64,000 nt of DNA, taken from Microbispora corallina. GTDB taxonomy: Bacteria; Actinomycetota; Actinomycetes; Streptosporangiales; Streptosporangiaceae. Positions 27,684 through 35,604 of this stretch are shown piece after piece. Every line of letters begins with the position of its first letter. Positions within the stretch are counted from its first letter, which is position 1. The translations under genes were made by a program, and so were the position numbers. The stretch spans positions 24,652-88,651 of the forward strand of contig NZ_BOOC01000042.1 in assembly GCF_016863035.1 (NCBI RefSeq), written 5' to 3'. The notes beneath the pieces are model-generated. The model was not told where the DNA came from. It saw nothing but the letters and a program-made list of their open reading frames with translations, and did no database searches.

Positions 27684-28567
27684 ACGCGATCGAGCAGGTG
27701 TTCCGCTCGGCCGGCGTCTCGGGCCGGCTGCACGTGGCCGACATCGACGGCGGCGCGGAGGTGGCCGTCGGTGCGGACGAGCCCGTGGTGCTCGCGTCCG
27801 TCTTCAAGGTGCCGCTGGTGGTGGAACTCCACCGCCAGGCCGACCTCGGGCTCCTCGACCTCGCCGAGCGGGTCCGTGTGCCCGCCGAGGACCGGACGCC
27901 GGGTCCCACCGGGCTGTCGGCCATGCTCGACGGCGCCGTCCTGTCCCTGCGCGACCTCGCGTACCTCATGATGGCCGTCAGCGACAACACCGCGGCCGAC
28001 GCGGTGCTCGCGCGGGTCGGCCTCGGCGCGGTCAACGCGATGCTGGCCGGGCTCGGCCTCCCCGGCACCCGGGTGGAGCACGACTGCCGCGGCCTGTTCG
28101 CCCGTATGCTCGCCGACGCGGGGGTGTCCGACATGGCGGCGCTCGCCGAGGCGTCCACCGACCCCGCCGTCGTCGCGCGGCTGCGGGTGCTGTCGCCCGC
28201 CCACACCAACCGCGGCACGCCCCGGGAGATGACCCGGCTCCTCGGCATGATCTGGCGCGACGAGGCCGCCTCGCCCGGCTCGTGCGCCGCGATCCGCCGG
28301 CTGATGGGTCTGCAGGTGTGGCCGCACCGGCTGTCGTCCGGCTTCCCGTTCGACGACGTGGCGGTAAGCGGCAAGACCGGCACGCTCGCCACGCTGCGCA
28401 ACGAGGTCGGCGTCGTCGAGTACCCCGACGGCGGCCGGTACGCCGTCGCCGTCTTCACCCGGTCGCACGGCACCGCCCAGAACCAGCCGCGGGCCGACGC
28501 CGCCGTCGGCTCGGCGGCCCGGATCGCGATCGACCACCTCAGGGCGCGGACGACGGCCCACATATGA
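27680..28567 (+). CDS. Class A beta-lactamase-fold serine hydrolase, cytoplasmic
   Basis: 295 residues, start overlapping the LysR stop (ATGA). The beta-lactamase/DD-peptidase motifs are present: Ser40-VFK, Ser101-DN and Lys232-TGT. There is no signal peptide, and where class A enzymes carry the deacylating Glu166 (ExxLN) this sequence has RVEHDCRGLF with no such motif. It is therefore more likely an intracellular acyl-serine hydrolase or a penicillin-binding sensor than a true beta-lactamase. Coupled to the LysR regulator. Confidence 0.82.
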   Translation: MNAIEQVFRSAGVSGRLHVADIDGGAEVAVGADEPVVLASVFKVPLVVELHRQADLGLLDLAERVRVPAEDRTPGPTGLSAMLDGAVLSLRDLAYLMMAVSDNTAADAVLARVGLGAVNAMLAGLGLPGTRVEHDCRGLFARMLADAGVSDMAALAEASTDPAVVARLRVLSPAHTNRGTPREMTRLLGMIWRDEAASPGSCAAIRRLMGLQVWPHRLSSGFPFDDVAVSGKTGTLATLRNEVGVVEYPDGGRYAVAVFTRSHGTAQNQPRADAAVGSAARIAIDHLRARTTAHI

Positions 28568-28629
28568 CAGGTCCTTTCTGTGTGGGCCGCGAGGGTGACA
28601 TAGAGGCCGTCGCCCGAAAAGATGGGCAC

Positions 28630-30543
28630 ATGGTCGACGAAGGCGCTCTTCTCTGGGAGCCCGCCGCCGAGGTCGTCCGGGACGCCCGGGTGACCCGCTA
28701 CACGCAGTGGCTCGGGCGCACAGGGGACTACCAGGACGTGTGGACGTGGTCGGTCGAGTCTCCGGCCGACTTCTGGACCTCCATATGGGACTACTTCGAC
28801 GTCGTCGGTGAGCGTGGTGACGGGCCCGTCATCAGTGGGACGATGCCCGGCGTCGAATGGTTCGCCGGGTCGACGCTCAACTACGCGGAGAACGCCCTGC
28901 GGGGCCACCCCGGCCGTACCGCGGTGATCTTCCGCAACGAGTCGGGCGGGCGCTGGCAGTACTCACTTGGCGAGCTCCGCGAGGAGGTCGCGCGGGTGCG
29001 GGCCGGCCTGGTCCGGCTGGGCGTCGGACGCGGCGACCGGGTGGCGGCCTACGTCCCGAACGTCCCCGAGGCCCTCATCGCCTTCCTGGCCACGGCCTCG
29101 CTGGGGGCCGTGTGGTCGTCCTGCTCGCCGGACTTCGGCGCGCCGAGCGTGACCGACCGGTTCGCGCAGATCGAGCCCACGGTGCTCGTCGCCGTGGACG
29201 GCTACCGGTACGGCGGCAAGCGGTTCGACCGGTCGGACGTGGTGCGTGAGATCGCCGCAAAGCTGCCCACGCTCAAGGCGACGGTCTGGATCCCCACCAT
29301 CGGCCTCGACGTCCCCGAGACCGCGCTGAGCTGGGACGACCTGCGTGCCGAGACCGCGCCCCTGGAGTTCGAGCGGGTGCCGTTCGGCCATCCGCTGTGG
29401 GTGCTGTACTCGTCCGGGACCACCGGCCTGCCGAAGCCGATCGTCCACGGGCACGGCGGCATCGTCCTGGAGCACCTCAAGTCGCTGTCCTTCCACCAGG
29501 ACCTCGGCCAGGGGGATGTGTTCTTCTGGTACACCACCACGGGCTGGATGATGTGGAACTACCTCATCGGCGGCCTTCTGGTGGGCGCGACCGTGCTGCT
29601 GTACGACGGCAGCGCCGCCCATCCCGCGACCGACGCCCTGTGGCGCCTGGCGGCCGAGGAGGGCGTCACCTACTTCGGCACCGGCGCGCCGTACATCATG
29701 GCGTCGCTCAAGGCCGGGGTGAAGCCGGAGGGCCTCGACCGGCTGCGCGGCATCGGCTCGACCGGCTCCCCGCTGCCGCCCGAGGGTTTCGCCTGGGTGT
29801 ACTCCGACGTGCGGCCCGACGTGCAACTCGGGTCGTTCTCCGGCGGCACCGACGTCTGCACCGGCTTCGTCGGCGCCGTCCCGCTGCTGCCCATCCGCGC
29901 CGGCGTGATCCCGTGCCGGTGCCTGGGCGCCAAGGTCGAGTCGTACGACCCCTCGGGCCGTCCCGTCATCGATGAGGTGGGCGAACTGGTGGTGACCCAG
30001 CCCATGCCGTCCATGCCGGTCATGTTCTGGAACGACCCCTCCGGCGACCGCTACCGCGAGTCGTACTTCGCCGACTATCCGGGGGTGTGGCGCCACGGCG
30101 ACTGGATCAAAATCCTCCCGGACGGCGGCTGCGTCATCTACGGCCGGTCGGACTCCACGCTCAACCGCGGCGGCGTCCGCATGGGCACGAGCGAGTTCTA
30201 CCGTGTGGTCGAGCGCTACGACGAGATCGCCGACAGCCTCGTCATCGACACGGGCCGCCTGGGGCAGGAGGGCAGACTGCTGCTCTACGTCACCATGGCC
30301 GAGGGAGCCACCCTCACCGACGACCTCATCGCCCGTCTCCGGACCGCCCTCCGCACCGAGCTGTCGCCGCGTCACGTCCCCGACGAGATCCACGAGGTGC
30401 CCGGCATCCCCCGGACGCTGTCCGGCAAGAAGCTCGAGGTCCCCGTACGGAAGATCCTGCTCGGCACGCCCGTAGAGGAGGCCGCCAACCCCGACGCCAT
30501 GGCCAACCCCCAAGTCCTCCGGCACTTCAGTCCCATGGACTGA
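28630..30543 (+). CDS. aacS: Acetoacetate-CoA ligase
   Basis: 637 residues from ATG 28630, where the family N-terminus (LLWEPAAEVVRDARVTRYTQWL) begins; an ATG at 28564 overlapping the previous stop is an alternative. ANL-superfamily adenylate-forming enzyme: P-loop YSSGTTGLPKPIVHGHGG, A5-like FSGGTDVCTGF, GDWIKILPDGGCVIYGRSD and the C-terminal catalytic Lys in TLSGKKLEVPVRK. The extended N-terminus and EWFAGSTLNYAENAL mark it as acetoacetyl-CoA synthetase rather than acetyl-CoA synthetase. It activates acetoacetate for lipid or ketone-body use. A large hairpin follows. Confidence 0.93.
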   Translation: MVDEGALLWEPAAEVVRDARVTRYTQWLGRTGDYQDVWTWSVESPADFWTSIWDYFDVVGERGDGPVISGTMPGVEWFAGSTLNYAENALRGHPGRTAVIFRNESGGRWQYSLGELREEVARVRAGLVRLGVGRGDRVAAYVPNVPEALIAFLATASLGAVWSSCSPDFGAPSVTDRFAQIEPTVLVAVDGYRYGGKRFDRSDVVREIAAKLPTLKATVWIPTIGLDVPETALSWDDLRAETAPLEFERVPFGHPLWVLYSSGTTGLPKPIVHGHGGIVLEHLKSLSFHQDLGQGDVFFWYTTTGWMMWNYLIGGLLVGATVLLYDGSAAHPATDALWRLAAEEGVTYFGTGAPYIMASLKAGVKPEGLDRLRGIGSTGSPLPPEGFAWVYSDVRPDVQLGSFSGGTDVCTGFVGAVPLLPIRAGVIPCRCLGAKVESYDPSGRPVIDEVGELVVTQPMPSMPVMFWNDPSGDRYRESYFADYPGVWRHGDWIKILPDGGCVIYGRSDSTLNRGGVRMGTSEFYRVVERYDEIADSLVIDTGRLGQEGRLLLYVTMAEGATLTDDLIARLRTALRTELSPRHVPDEIHEVPGIPRTLSGKKLEVPVRKILLGTPVEEAANPDAMANPQVLRHFSPMD

Positions 30544-30560
30544 CTCGCCCCTTGGTCGTT

Positions 30561-30604
30561 ATAAGCGCACTTCTAAGAACCGCAGTTCTTGGAAGTGCAC
30601 TTAT
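30561..30604. repeat. 44-nt near-perfect inverted repeat after aacS
   Basis: Two 20-nt arms (30561-30580 and 30585-30604) separated by CGCA, with two non-Watson-Crick positions, one of which is a G-U wobble in RNA. The arms are AT-richer than the surroundings and end in ATAAG/CTTAT. It may terminate aacS, but its length and base composition also fit a small palindromic mobile or repeat element at the edge of a lower-GC patch. Confidence 0.6.
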
Positions 30605-30747
30605 ATCGAGCGCAAGTTGAGCCGGACCGCGTGCGGCATCGGCAGAGGGCGGAGCGTCCGCATCTCAGACCCGGCTGCGCCACGGCGGAAGGCGCGGCGA
30701 ACGGCAAACCGCTACGCCACCGGCTGTCAACGGCGCGGATCGTCCCT

Positions 30748-30996
30748 TCAGTCCAGGGGATGCGCGGTCAGGAATTCAACCGCGGCCGCATTGCTAGAGA
30801 GCCACTCGTCGCAGGCACCCCACTCCTTGCGTTCCGTTCTTGCGTCCGACAGAGCGACGTAGGCGGTGGCCGGACGGCTGCACGAGTCTTTGCCGTGCGC
30901 GCTGCATCTGCCTCGCGCGCCGTCTGTGGACGGGTTCCGAAAGAGACGGGCGTCCCATCGCTGGATGTCAAGAATCTTCGAGATCATGCGTGACAT
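30748..30996 (-). CDS. Possible small hypothetical protein
   Basis: An 82-residue frame with a plausible mixed composition (MSRMISKILDIQRWDARLFR... ending EWLSSNAAAVEFLTAHPLD). No ribosome-binding site, no recognised family. It lies 45 bp downstream of another minus-strand small gene in the lower-GC patch. It could also be chance. If it is not real, 30605-31041 is a gene-free stretch with no other feature seen. Confidence 0.3.
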   Translation of the reverse strand: MSRMISKILDIQRWDARLFRNPSTDGARGRCSAHGKDSCSRPATAYVALSDARTERKEWGACDEWLSSNAAAVEFLTAHPLD

Positions 30997-31041
30997 GCCG
31001 ATCAGTCTGAACAGGGCTGGGAGAACGCTGGGAGCCGCAGG

Positions 31042-31302
31042 CTAAGGGGCCTCCTCCGGCACGCTCCCTTGGAGGTTGGGGAAGGCGGCGGTAAGTATCT
31101 GGAGGAGCTGAGCGGCGTGCTCACGGTCCAGTTGAAGGGTCTGACTAGTCTTCTTCTGAGTCTGTCGATGGTCCGACCCGTAGGTGCTGAGCTGGAGAAA
31201 TACGCCCTCACTCGTATGAACCACCTGATATCCGCAGTCCACCACTGTGGGATGCGAGACCGAAGCCTTCTTGTCTTCGAAGAACTCTCTGACCTTCGCC
31301 AT
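31042..31302 (-). CDS. Conserved small hypothetical protein
   Basis: 86 residues (MAKVREFFEDKKASVSHP...VVHTSEGVFLQLSTYGSD...SQTLQLDREHAAQLLQILTAAFP). The composition is that of a real small soluble protein and it resembles short actinobacterial proteins found beside phage-like or regulatory genes; some homologues are misnamed methionyl-tRNA formyltransferase. No signal peptide or membrane helix. Lower GC than its neighbours suggests transfer. Function is unknown. Confidence 0.6.
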   Translation of the reverse strand: MAKVREFFEDKKASVSHPTVVDCGYQVVHTSEGVFLQLSTYGSDHRQTQKKTSQTLQLDREHAAQLLQILTAAFPNLQGSVPEEAP

Positions 31303-31414
31303 GGCGGCATTCTGGCCAACGCCTCACCGCTAGGGAAGAGAAGATGCGCACTCTTGATCACATTAAGTCGCTCAGTGGCAGACGGGATTCTCTGGACCGG
31401 AGCGTCCAGGTGCA

Positions 31415-31429
31415 CTGTCCATTGGACAG
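31415..31429. promoter_or_regulatory. Palindrome CTGTCCATTGGACAG
   Basis: A perfect 15-bp dyad (CTGTCCA, T, TGGACAG) about 110 bp upstream of the minus-strand small gene at 31042-31302. Possibly an operator; no other gene signal is seen in 31303-31586. Confidence 0.35.
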
Positions 31430-31586
31430 CTGGGGGTCCAGCCCGCGCGTGTGAAGCAGGTCCCTTACCTGCTCCAGTCGCTAGATGGCCCCGGTTGGGA
31501 ACCTTTGATCACTTCGCCTCGCGACGGACACAGTCCGAAGCCCGGGGTTATACCCATGCTGCACGGCTGACGCGCCGGGAACGGTT

Positions 31587-31961
31587 TCAGGCCGTAATTA
31601 CGGGGACGTCGTACTTGGGAATGTGACCGTCCCTGGTGACCAGGGAGAGCCCCTCGCAACGGGCCTGCGCGACGAGTAGGCGATCGAAGGGGTCGCGGTG
31701 GAGGAGAGGGAGCCTTCCCGCTTCGATGGCATGGTCGAATCGGACGGGCAACTCCCGAAATTCGCTGTCGCGTATGCGTTCTACCAGGTCATCGGGTGCC
31801 GCGAGCTTGCCGATGCTCTGCTTGATAGCCACCTCCCACAAGGTGGCGGGGCTGACGAAGACATCCGGCTCCTCGTCGATCATGCTCTTGATCTCGTTGG
31901 CGAGCGTGGGATCGTCGCTCAACCACCACAGGACGACGTGTGTGTCGAGGAGAATTCTCAC
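31587..31961 (-). CDS. PIN-domain toxin (VapC family)
   Basis: 124 residues. The PIN nuclease acidic residues are visible: Asp6 in ILLDTHVVLWWL, Glu in SPATLWEVAIKQ, and Asp in HRDPFDRLLVAQA with the later TRDGHIPKY. VapC toxins cut tRNA or rRNA. Its ATG overlaps the antitoxin stop (ATGA), giving tight coupling. Complete length for the family. Confidence 0.92.
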   Translation of the reverse strand: MRILLDTHVVLWWLSDDPTLANEIKSMIDEEPDVFVSPATLWEVAIKQSIGKLAAPDDLVERIRDSEFRELPVRFDHAIEAGRLPLLHRDPFDRLLVAQARCEGLSLVTRDGHIPKYDVPVITA

Positions 31962-32215
31962 GGCATCAAGCCGAACTCGTCAGCGATCGCATCGTTGACC
32001 TCAGGCGAGTCCCAGTCGTCAGCGAGACGGAGCACTCCTTTCAAGGAGCCTCTGCCGTGCCGGTTCACCTTCGTGGGGAACGGAATGACCTTGGCAACGG
32101 GGCGTCCGGCGCGGCTGATCACGATCTCTTCGCCGTGCTCGACCCGCTCGATGATGCGCGACAGGTTCGTCTTCGCCTCGTGGATGTTGTACTGCTCGGA
32201 AGCGCCCTCAGACAT
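31958..32215 (-). CDS. Phd/YefM-family antitoxin
   Basis: 85 residues, with AAGGGGG before the ATG. The N-terminal Phd/YefM DNA-binding fold (YNIHEAKTNLSRIIERVEHGEEIVISRAGRPVAKVIPF) is followed by a C-terminal toxin-binding tail (LADDWDSPEVNDAIADEFG). It neutralises the PIN toxin downstream and normally represses its own promoter, where a repeated TTAGCT element is found (32226-32243). Confidence 0.92.
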   Translation of the reverse strand: MSEGASEQYNIHEAKTNLSRIIERVEHGEEIVISRAGRPVAKVIPFPTKVNRHGRGSLKGVLRLADDWDSPEVNDAIADEFGLMP

Positions 32216-32225
32216 GCCGACCCCC

Positions 32226-32243
32226 TTAGCTAAGTTAGCTTAG
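32226..32243. promoter_or_regulatory. Candidate operator of the Phd/PIN module
   Basis: TTAGCTAAG followed by TTAGCTTAG forms a tandem 9-bp repeat containing the dyad AGCTAA-G-TTAGCT (32228-32240). It lies 10-28 bp upstream of the antitoxin ATG, overlapping the expected -10 region on the minus strand, so antitoxin binding would block transcription. Confidence 0.55.
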
Positions 32244-32431
32244 TCCAGCTTTCCGGCCGTGTCAGTGGTATCTCACGCCCTCCGCTGCCTGCGACCATCG
32301 CGGTCCTGATCTCCCAGCCCGATAGATGGCACAGGGACGCCCAGCGCATGTCCTCGCGGGCCCTTGACAGCTGGGCGCGGGAAGGAGGCCGGCTCGGCGT
32401 GGGCTTGAAGTCCGGACATCCGAAGGAAGAT

Positions 32432-34624
32432 TCAGCGCAGTGGGGGGACGGCGTTGCGGGCGCGGTCGAGGGCGAGCACCGACCACCAGGTGCCGCCGAT
32501 CGGGTCGACCTGGTGGTAGACGGGGTCCTCGAGGCCGTGGCCGCCCCGGGTGCACTGGCCGTTGGACTGCTCGGGGGAGCGGAGCCACAGGAACGCGTCG
32601 GCCAGGTCACTGCCGGTGTCGGTAGTGGGGCGGGGGCCGATGCCGCGGCCCGGGGGGTTGCACCAGATCTGCGGGTCGGCGTACTTCCCCTGGGGCGGGG
32701 TCCAGCCGCCCTTGCCGTTGCGGCTGGTGTCGACGACGAAGTGGGTCAGGGGCGCACCGGCCGGTACGGCGTCCAGTTCGGCGCCGGTGCAGGCGCTCCC
32801 GGCATTGTCCATCTTCAGATAGAGGCAACGGGAGAGGCTCTCGCCGTACCGGAGAAGCCCGTCGGTCTCCTGGTAGTCCGCGGCGTTCAGGTAGAAGCCG
32901 TCGGCTCGCTTCACCCCGGCCTTCACAAGCCTGCCGGCGATCTCGACGAGGCTGGGCCAGCCCTCGATGCCGCCGTCGAGGTACACGGCCGTGCGCGGAA
33001 GCCTCTTCAGACGGTCCACCGCGTAGCCGAGCTCGCGGTAGCGCTCGGCCGCGCCCGCCTCGCCCCCCGACGAACAACTGTCCGAGCCGGGAAGTCTGGT
33101 CAGGCTGTTCGGTTCCAGCACGACCACCGCCCGCGCCTGCCCGATGCCTTTCGCCACCCGGTCGATCCAGGCACGGTAGGACCGCTCGTCCGGCTCCCCC
33201 CATTGGGAGCAGTCCTTCATCGGGACGTGATCGGTCACGAACACGGGAACGGCGTGATGGGCGGTGGCCAGCCGTACGGTGGACGCGACCGTGCGCCCGG
33301 CCTCGGCGGCCGGCAGGTTCAGGTTCACGGGATGCGGCACCGCGGCCAGGGCGCGCATTAATGCGGCGTCGGCCTTCCTGCCCCGCGCGTCCCAGACGTC
33401 CGCCTGCCGCCGCGCGTCCGGATCCGGCGCGTACGCGAGCCGGACGCCGGGCTCGCGCAGCGGGTTGCCGCCCCCGCCCGCCGGAGCCGGCGACGCGGCC
33501 GGTGACGCGGCCGGTGCCGGCCCCCCGGAGGCCTCAGGGGCGGTGGGCGTGGGCCTCCCGGAGACCACGGCGGCCGAGGAGGTCGCGGACGCCGAGGTGT
33601 GCGTGTCGCCGCCGGAGAGCCCCACCGTGGCCACCGTCGCGATCACCGCCAGCCCGGCCGCCCCGGCCGCGGCCCCGGCCAGCAGCCTGCGGCGGTCTCT
33701 CCCGCCGACCGGCGGTTCCGGAACCGGGGACGAGCCGGTGATGGCGTCCAGGATCTCCTGCACGGCCGGCCGTTCGGCCGGGTCCTTGGCGAGGGCGCGT
33801 TCCACCAGGCGGCGCAGCGGCCCGTCGAGGCCCGACAGGTCCGGCGCCGCGTTGAGGATCCGGTGGAGCACGACGGGGAGGGACTCACCGCCGAACGGCG
33901 CGCGGCCGGTGCCCGCGTACGCGATCGTGCCAGCCCAGGCGAAGACGTCCGATGCGGGCGTGAGCGCGCCGCCCGAGAGTTGCTCGGGCGACATGAACGA
34001 CGGCGTGCCGACGATAGCGCTGCTCGTCTGGCCGTCCACGTCCGCCAGGTGGGCGACGCCGAAGTCGATCACCTTGGGCCCGACGGGGGAGAGCAGGACG
34101 TTGCCGGGCTTCAGGTCGCGGTGGATGATCCCGGCCGCGTGGATGGCTTGAAGGGCGACGGCGACGCTGACCGCGAGCCCGTCCAGGCTGGAGCCGCGCA
34201 GCGGGCCCTCCCGCTGGACGGCCTCCCGGAGGGTCGGCCCGGGCACGTACTCGGTGACGAGGTAGGCGGTCTCGCCGTCCGTCTCCGCGTCGAGCACGGC
34301 GGCCGTGCAGAAGCGGGCGACCCGCTTGGCCGCCTCCACCTCCCGGCGGAACCGGCGGCGGAAGCCGGGGTCGGCCGCGACCGCGGGGTGGAGGAGCTTG
34401 ACCGCCACGCGCGTCCCGTCGGGCGCCTCGGCCAGATAGACGACGCCCATCCCACCCTGGCCCAGCCTGCGCAGCAGCCGGTACGGCCCCACCTGGGCAG
34501 GGTCGTCGGCGGTCAGGCCATCCGGGCCGAAAGGCGGCGGACCGGGCCGATCCCCGTGGGATAAACCCGGGCCGCCGTCGTCGTTGCCGGTGCCCCCGTC
34601 GCCGCTCACGCTGGTACGCGACAT
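32432..34624 (-). CDS. Receptor-like Ser/Thr kinase fused to a GH6 cellulase-like ectodomain
   Basis: 730 residues. Residues 48-300 are a complete Hanks-type kinase: glycine loop GQGGMGVVY, Lys76, HRD with Asp170 (IIHRDLKPGNVLL), DFG Asp187, GTPSFMSPEQ. One membrane helix (about 314-337) and a Pro/Ala/Ser-rich linker lead to a glycoside hydrolase family 6-like domain (about 390-730) outside the cell, with DHVPMKDCSQWG, VVVLEPNSLT, AVYLDGGIEGW, FVVDTSRNGKGGW and GIGPRPTTDTG. Two residues that are catalytic Asp in GH6 enzymes are Asn here: EPN (Asn506) and SNG (Asn688); Asp471 and Asp550 remain. It is likely a glucan-sensing kinase with an inactive cellulase domain. Alternative: a weak hydrolase. 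Confidence 0.9.
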   Translation of the reverse strand: MSRTSVSGDGGTGNDDGGPGLSHGDRPGPPPFGPDGLTADDPAQVGPYRLLRRLGQGGMGVVYLAEAPDGTRVAVKLLHPAVAADPGFRRRFRREVEAAKRVARFCTAAVLDAETDGETAYLVTEYVPGPTLREAVQREGPLRGSSLDGLAVSVAVALQAIHAAGIIHRDLKPGNVLLSPVGPKVIDFGVAHLADVDGQTSSAIVGTPSFMSPEQLSGGALTPASDVFAWAGTIAYAGTGRAPFGGESLPVVLHRILNAAPDLSGLDGPLRRLVERALAKDPAERPAVQEILDAITGSSPVPEPPVGGRDRRRLLAGAAAGAAGLAVIATVATVGLSGGDTHTSASATSSAAVVSGRPTPTAPEASGGPAPAASPAASPAPAGGGGNPLREPGVRLAYAPDPDARRQADVWDARGRKADAALMRALAAVPHPVNLNLPAAEAGRTVASTVRLATAHHAVPVFVTDHVPMKDCSQWGEPDERSYRAWIDRVAKGIGQARAVVVLEPNSLTRLPGSDSCSSGGEAGAAERYRELGYAVDRLKRLPRTAVYLDGGIEGWPSLVEIAGRLVKAGVKRADGFYLNAADYQETDGLLRYGESLSRCLYLKMDNAGSACTGAELDAVPAGAPLTHFVVDTSRNGKGGWTPPQGKYADPQIWCNPPGRGIGPRPTTDTGSDLADAFLWLRSPEQSNGQCTRGGHGLEDPVYHQVDPIGGTWWSVLALDRARNAVPPLR

Positions 34625-34725
34625 CGCTCGCCCCCGCTGGGATGTCCTGGAATGGTCAGGTCATCACGATCTTATTGATCACGGGCGAGCGCGCCAGCGG
34701 ATAAGGCCTAGCGGCGGTTGCCGGG

Positions 34726-35457
34726 TCAGCGCGACGCCGCGAGCAGGGCGGCGTTCTCACGCTCCAGCGCCTTGACCCCGCCCGCGGCCCAGCCCGGCGC
34801 GAGGGACGCCGACATGGGATCGGGAAAGATCTCCTCCTCCCCGGCGTCCACGCCGTCGAAGATCGCCTGGGCGACCGAGGCCGGAGCGGCCTTCGGTATC
34901 GGGAGGTCGCGGGTCATGTCGGTGTCCAGCGGACCGGCCAGCACGGCGTGCACCCGGACACCCCGCGGCGCGAGCAGCGCGCGCAGGGACTGGGTGAGCG
35001 AGAACGCCGCGGCCTTGGAGATCGAGTACGCCGGCATGACGGGTACGGACGCGAGGGACGCCAGCGACAGCACGTTGACGACGGCGCCGCGCGCCTGGGT
35101 CACCTGCGGCAGGAACGCCTGGGTGACGGCGTACGGGCCGAAGAGGTTGACCGCCAGGTGCCTCTCGAGCACCGCGGGATCGCCGAGGTCGTCGTAGACG
35201 GACTGGCCGGCGTTGTTGACCAGGACGTCGAGCGCGTCGACGCTCTTCGCGGCGGCCCGGATCCCCGCCTCGTCGGTCACGTCCAGGTTCAGGGTCGTGA
35301 CACGTTCGTCGGGGTGCGCCAGCGGCTGCCGCGTCCCGGCGTACACGCGGGCGGCGCCTCTGCGCAGGGCCTCGTCGACCAGCGCGCGTCCGAGGCCCCG
35401 GTTGGCACCGGTCACCAGGACGGTCCTGTTGGCGACGCTGTTCTCCGACATCGGCAT
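34726..35457 (-). CDS. Short-chain dehydrogenase/reductase
   Basis: 243 residues from ATG 35457 (GGAG upstream); a second in-frame ATG at 35451 is possible. Classical SDR: dinucleotide motif VTGANRGLGRA, NNAG, catalytic Ser region (NVLSLASLASVPVMPA) with YSISK, and AGPLDTDM. An NAD(P)H-dependent oxidoreductase of unknown substrate. It is divergent from the ECF sigma gene at 35605, a frequent arrangement in which the sigma controls the neighbour. Confidence 0.9.
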   Translation of the reverse strand: MPMSENSVANRTVLVTGANRGLGRALVDEALRRGAARVYAGTRQPLAHPDERVTTLNLDVTDEAGIRAAAKSVDALDVLVNNAGQSVYDDLGDPAVLERHLAVNLFGPYAVTQAFLPQVTQARGAVVNVLSLASLASVPVMPAYSISKAAAFSLTQSLRALLAPRGVRVHAVLAGPLDTDMTRDLPIPKAAPASVAQAIFDGVDAGEEEIFPDPMSASLAPGWAAGGVKALERENAALLAASR

Positions 35458-35508
35458 GGTGTCGTTCTCCGTTCGGTTCCGACTGTTCGGGCTTGCACTC
35501 GGACAGAC

Positions 35509-35546
35509 AGGGCGACCGCCCGAAACCGGGCGGTCCCAGGGCGACC
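35509..35546. promoter_or_regulatory. Inverted and direct repeats between SDR and ECF sigma genes
   Basis: A perfect dyad GACCGCCCG-AAAC-CGGGCGGTC (35514-35535) is framed by the direct repeat AGGGCGACC at 35509-35517 and 35538-35546 (29 bp apart). It sits in the centre of the divergent intergenic region; possibly a shared operator. Confidence 0.45.
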
Positions 35547-35604
35547 TGTTCCGGCGGCCGGCGGTGTCGGTATCGGGGAGACGATGAAAACGGAGGTGAC
35601 GCCC

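Noticed and set aside
27680..28567. Simple call as a class A beta-lactamase resistance gene
   Set aside because: No signal peptide and no deacylating Glu motif; kept as a serine hydrolase of the fold.
31430..31560. Possible tRNA or structured RNA in the low-GC patch
   Set aside because: Short hairpins (such as GCAGGT...ACCTGC) but no cloverleaf, T-loop or CCA end.
32230..32610. 126-residue minus-strand frame after the kinase
   Set aside because: Overlaps the conserved GH6-like C-terminus in another frame; Pro/Ser/Arg shadow composition.
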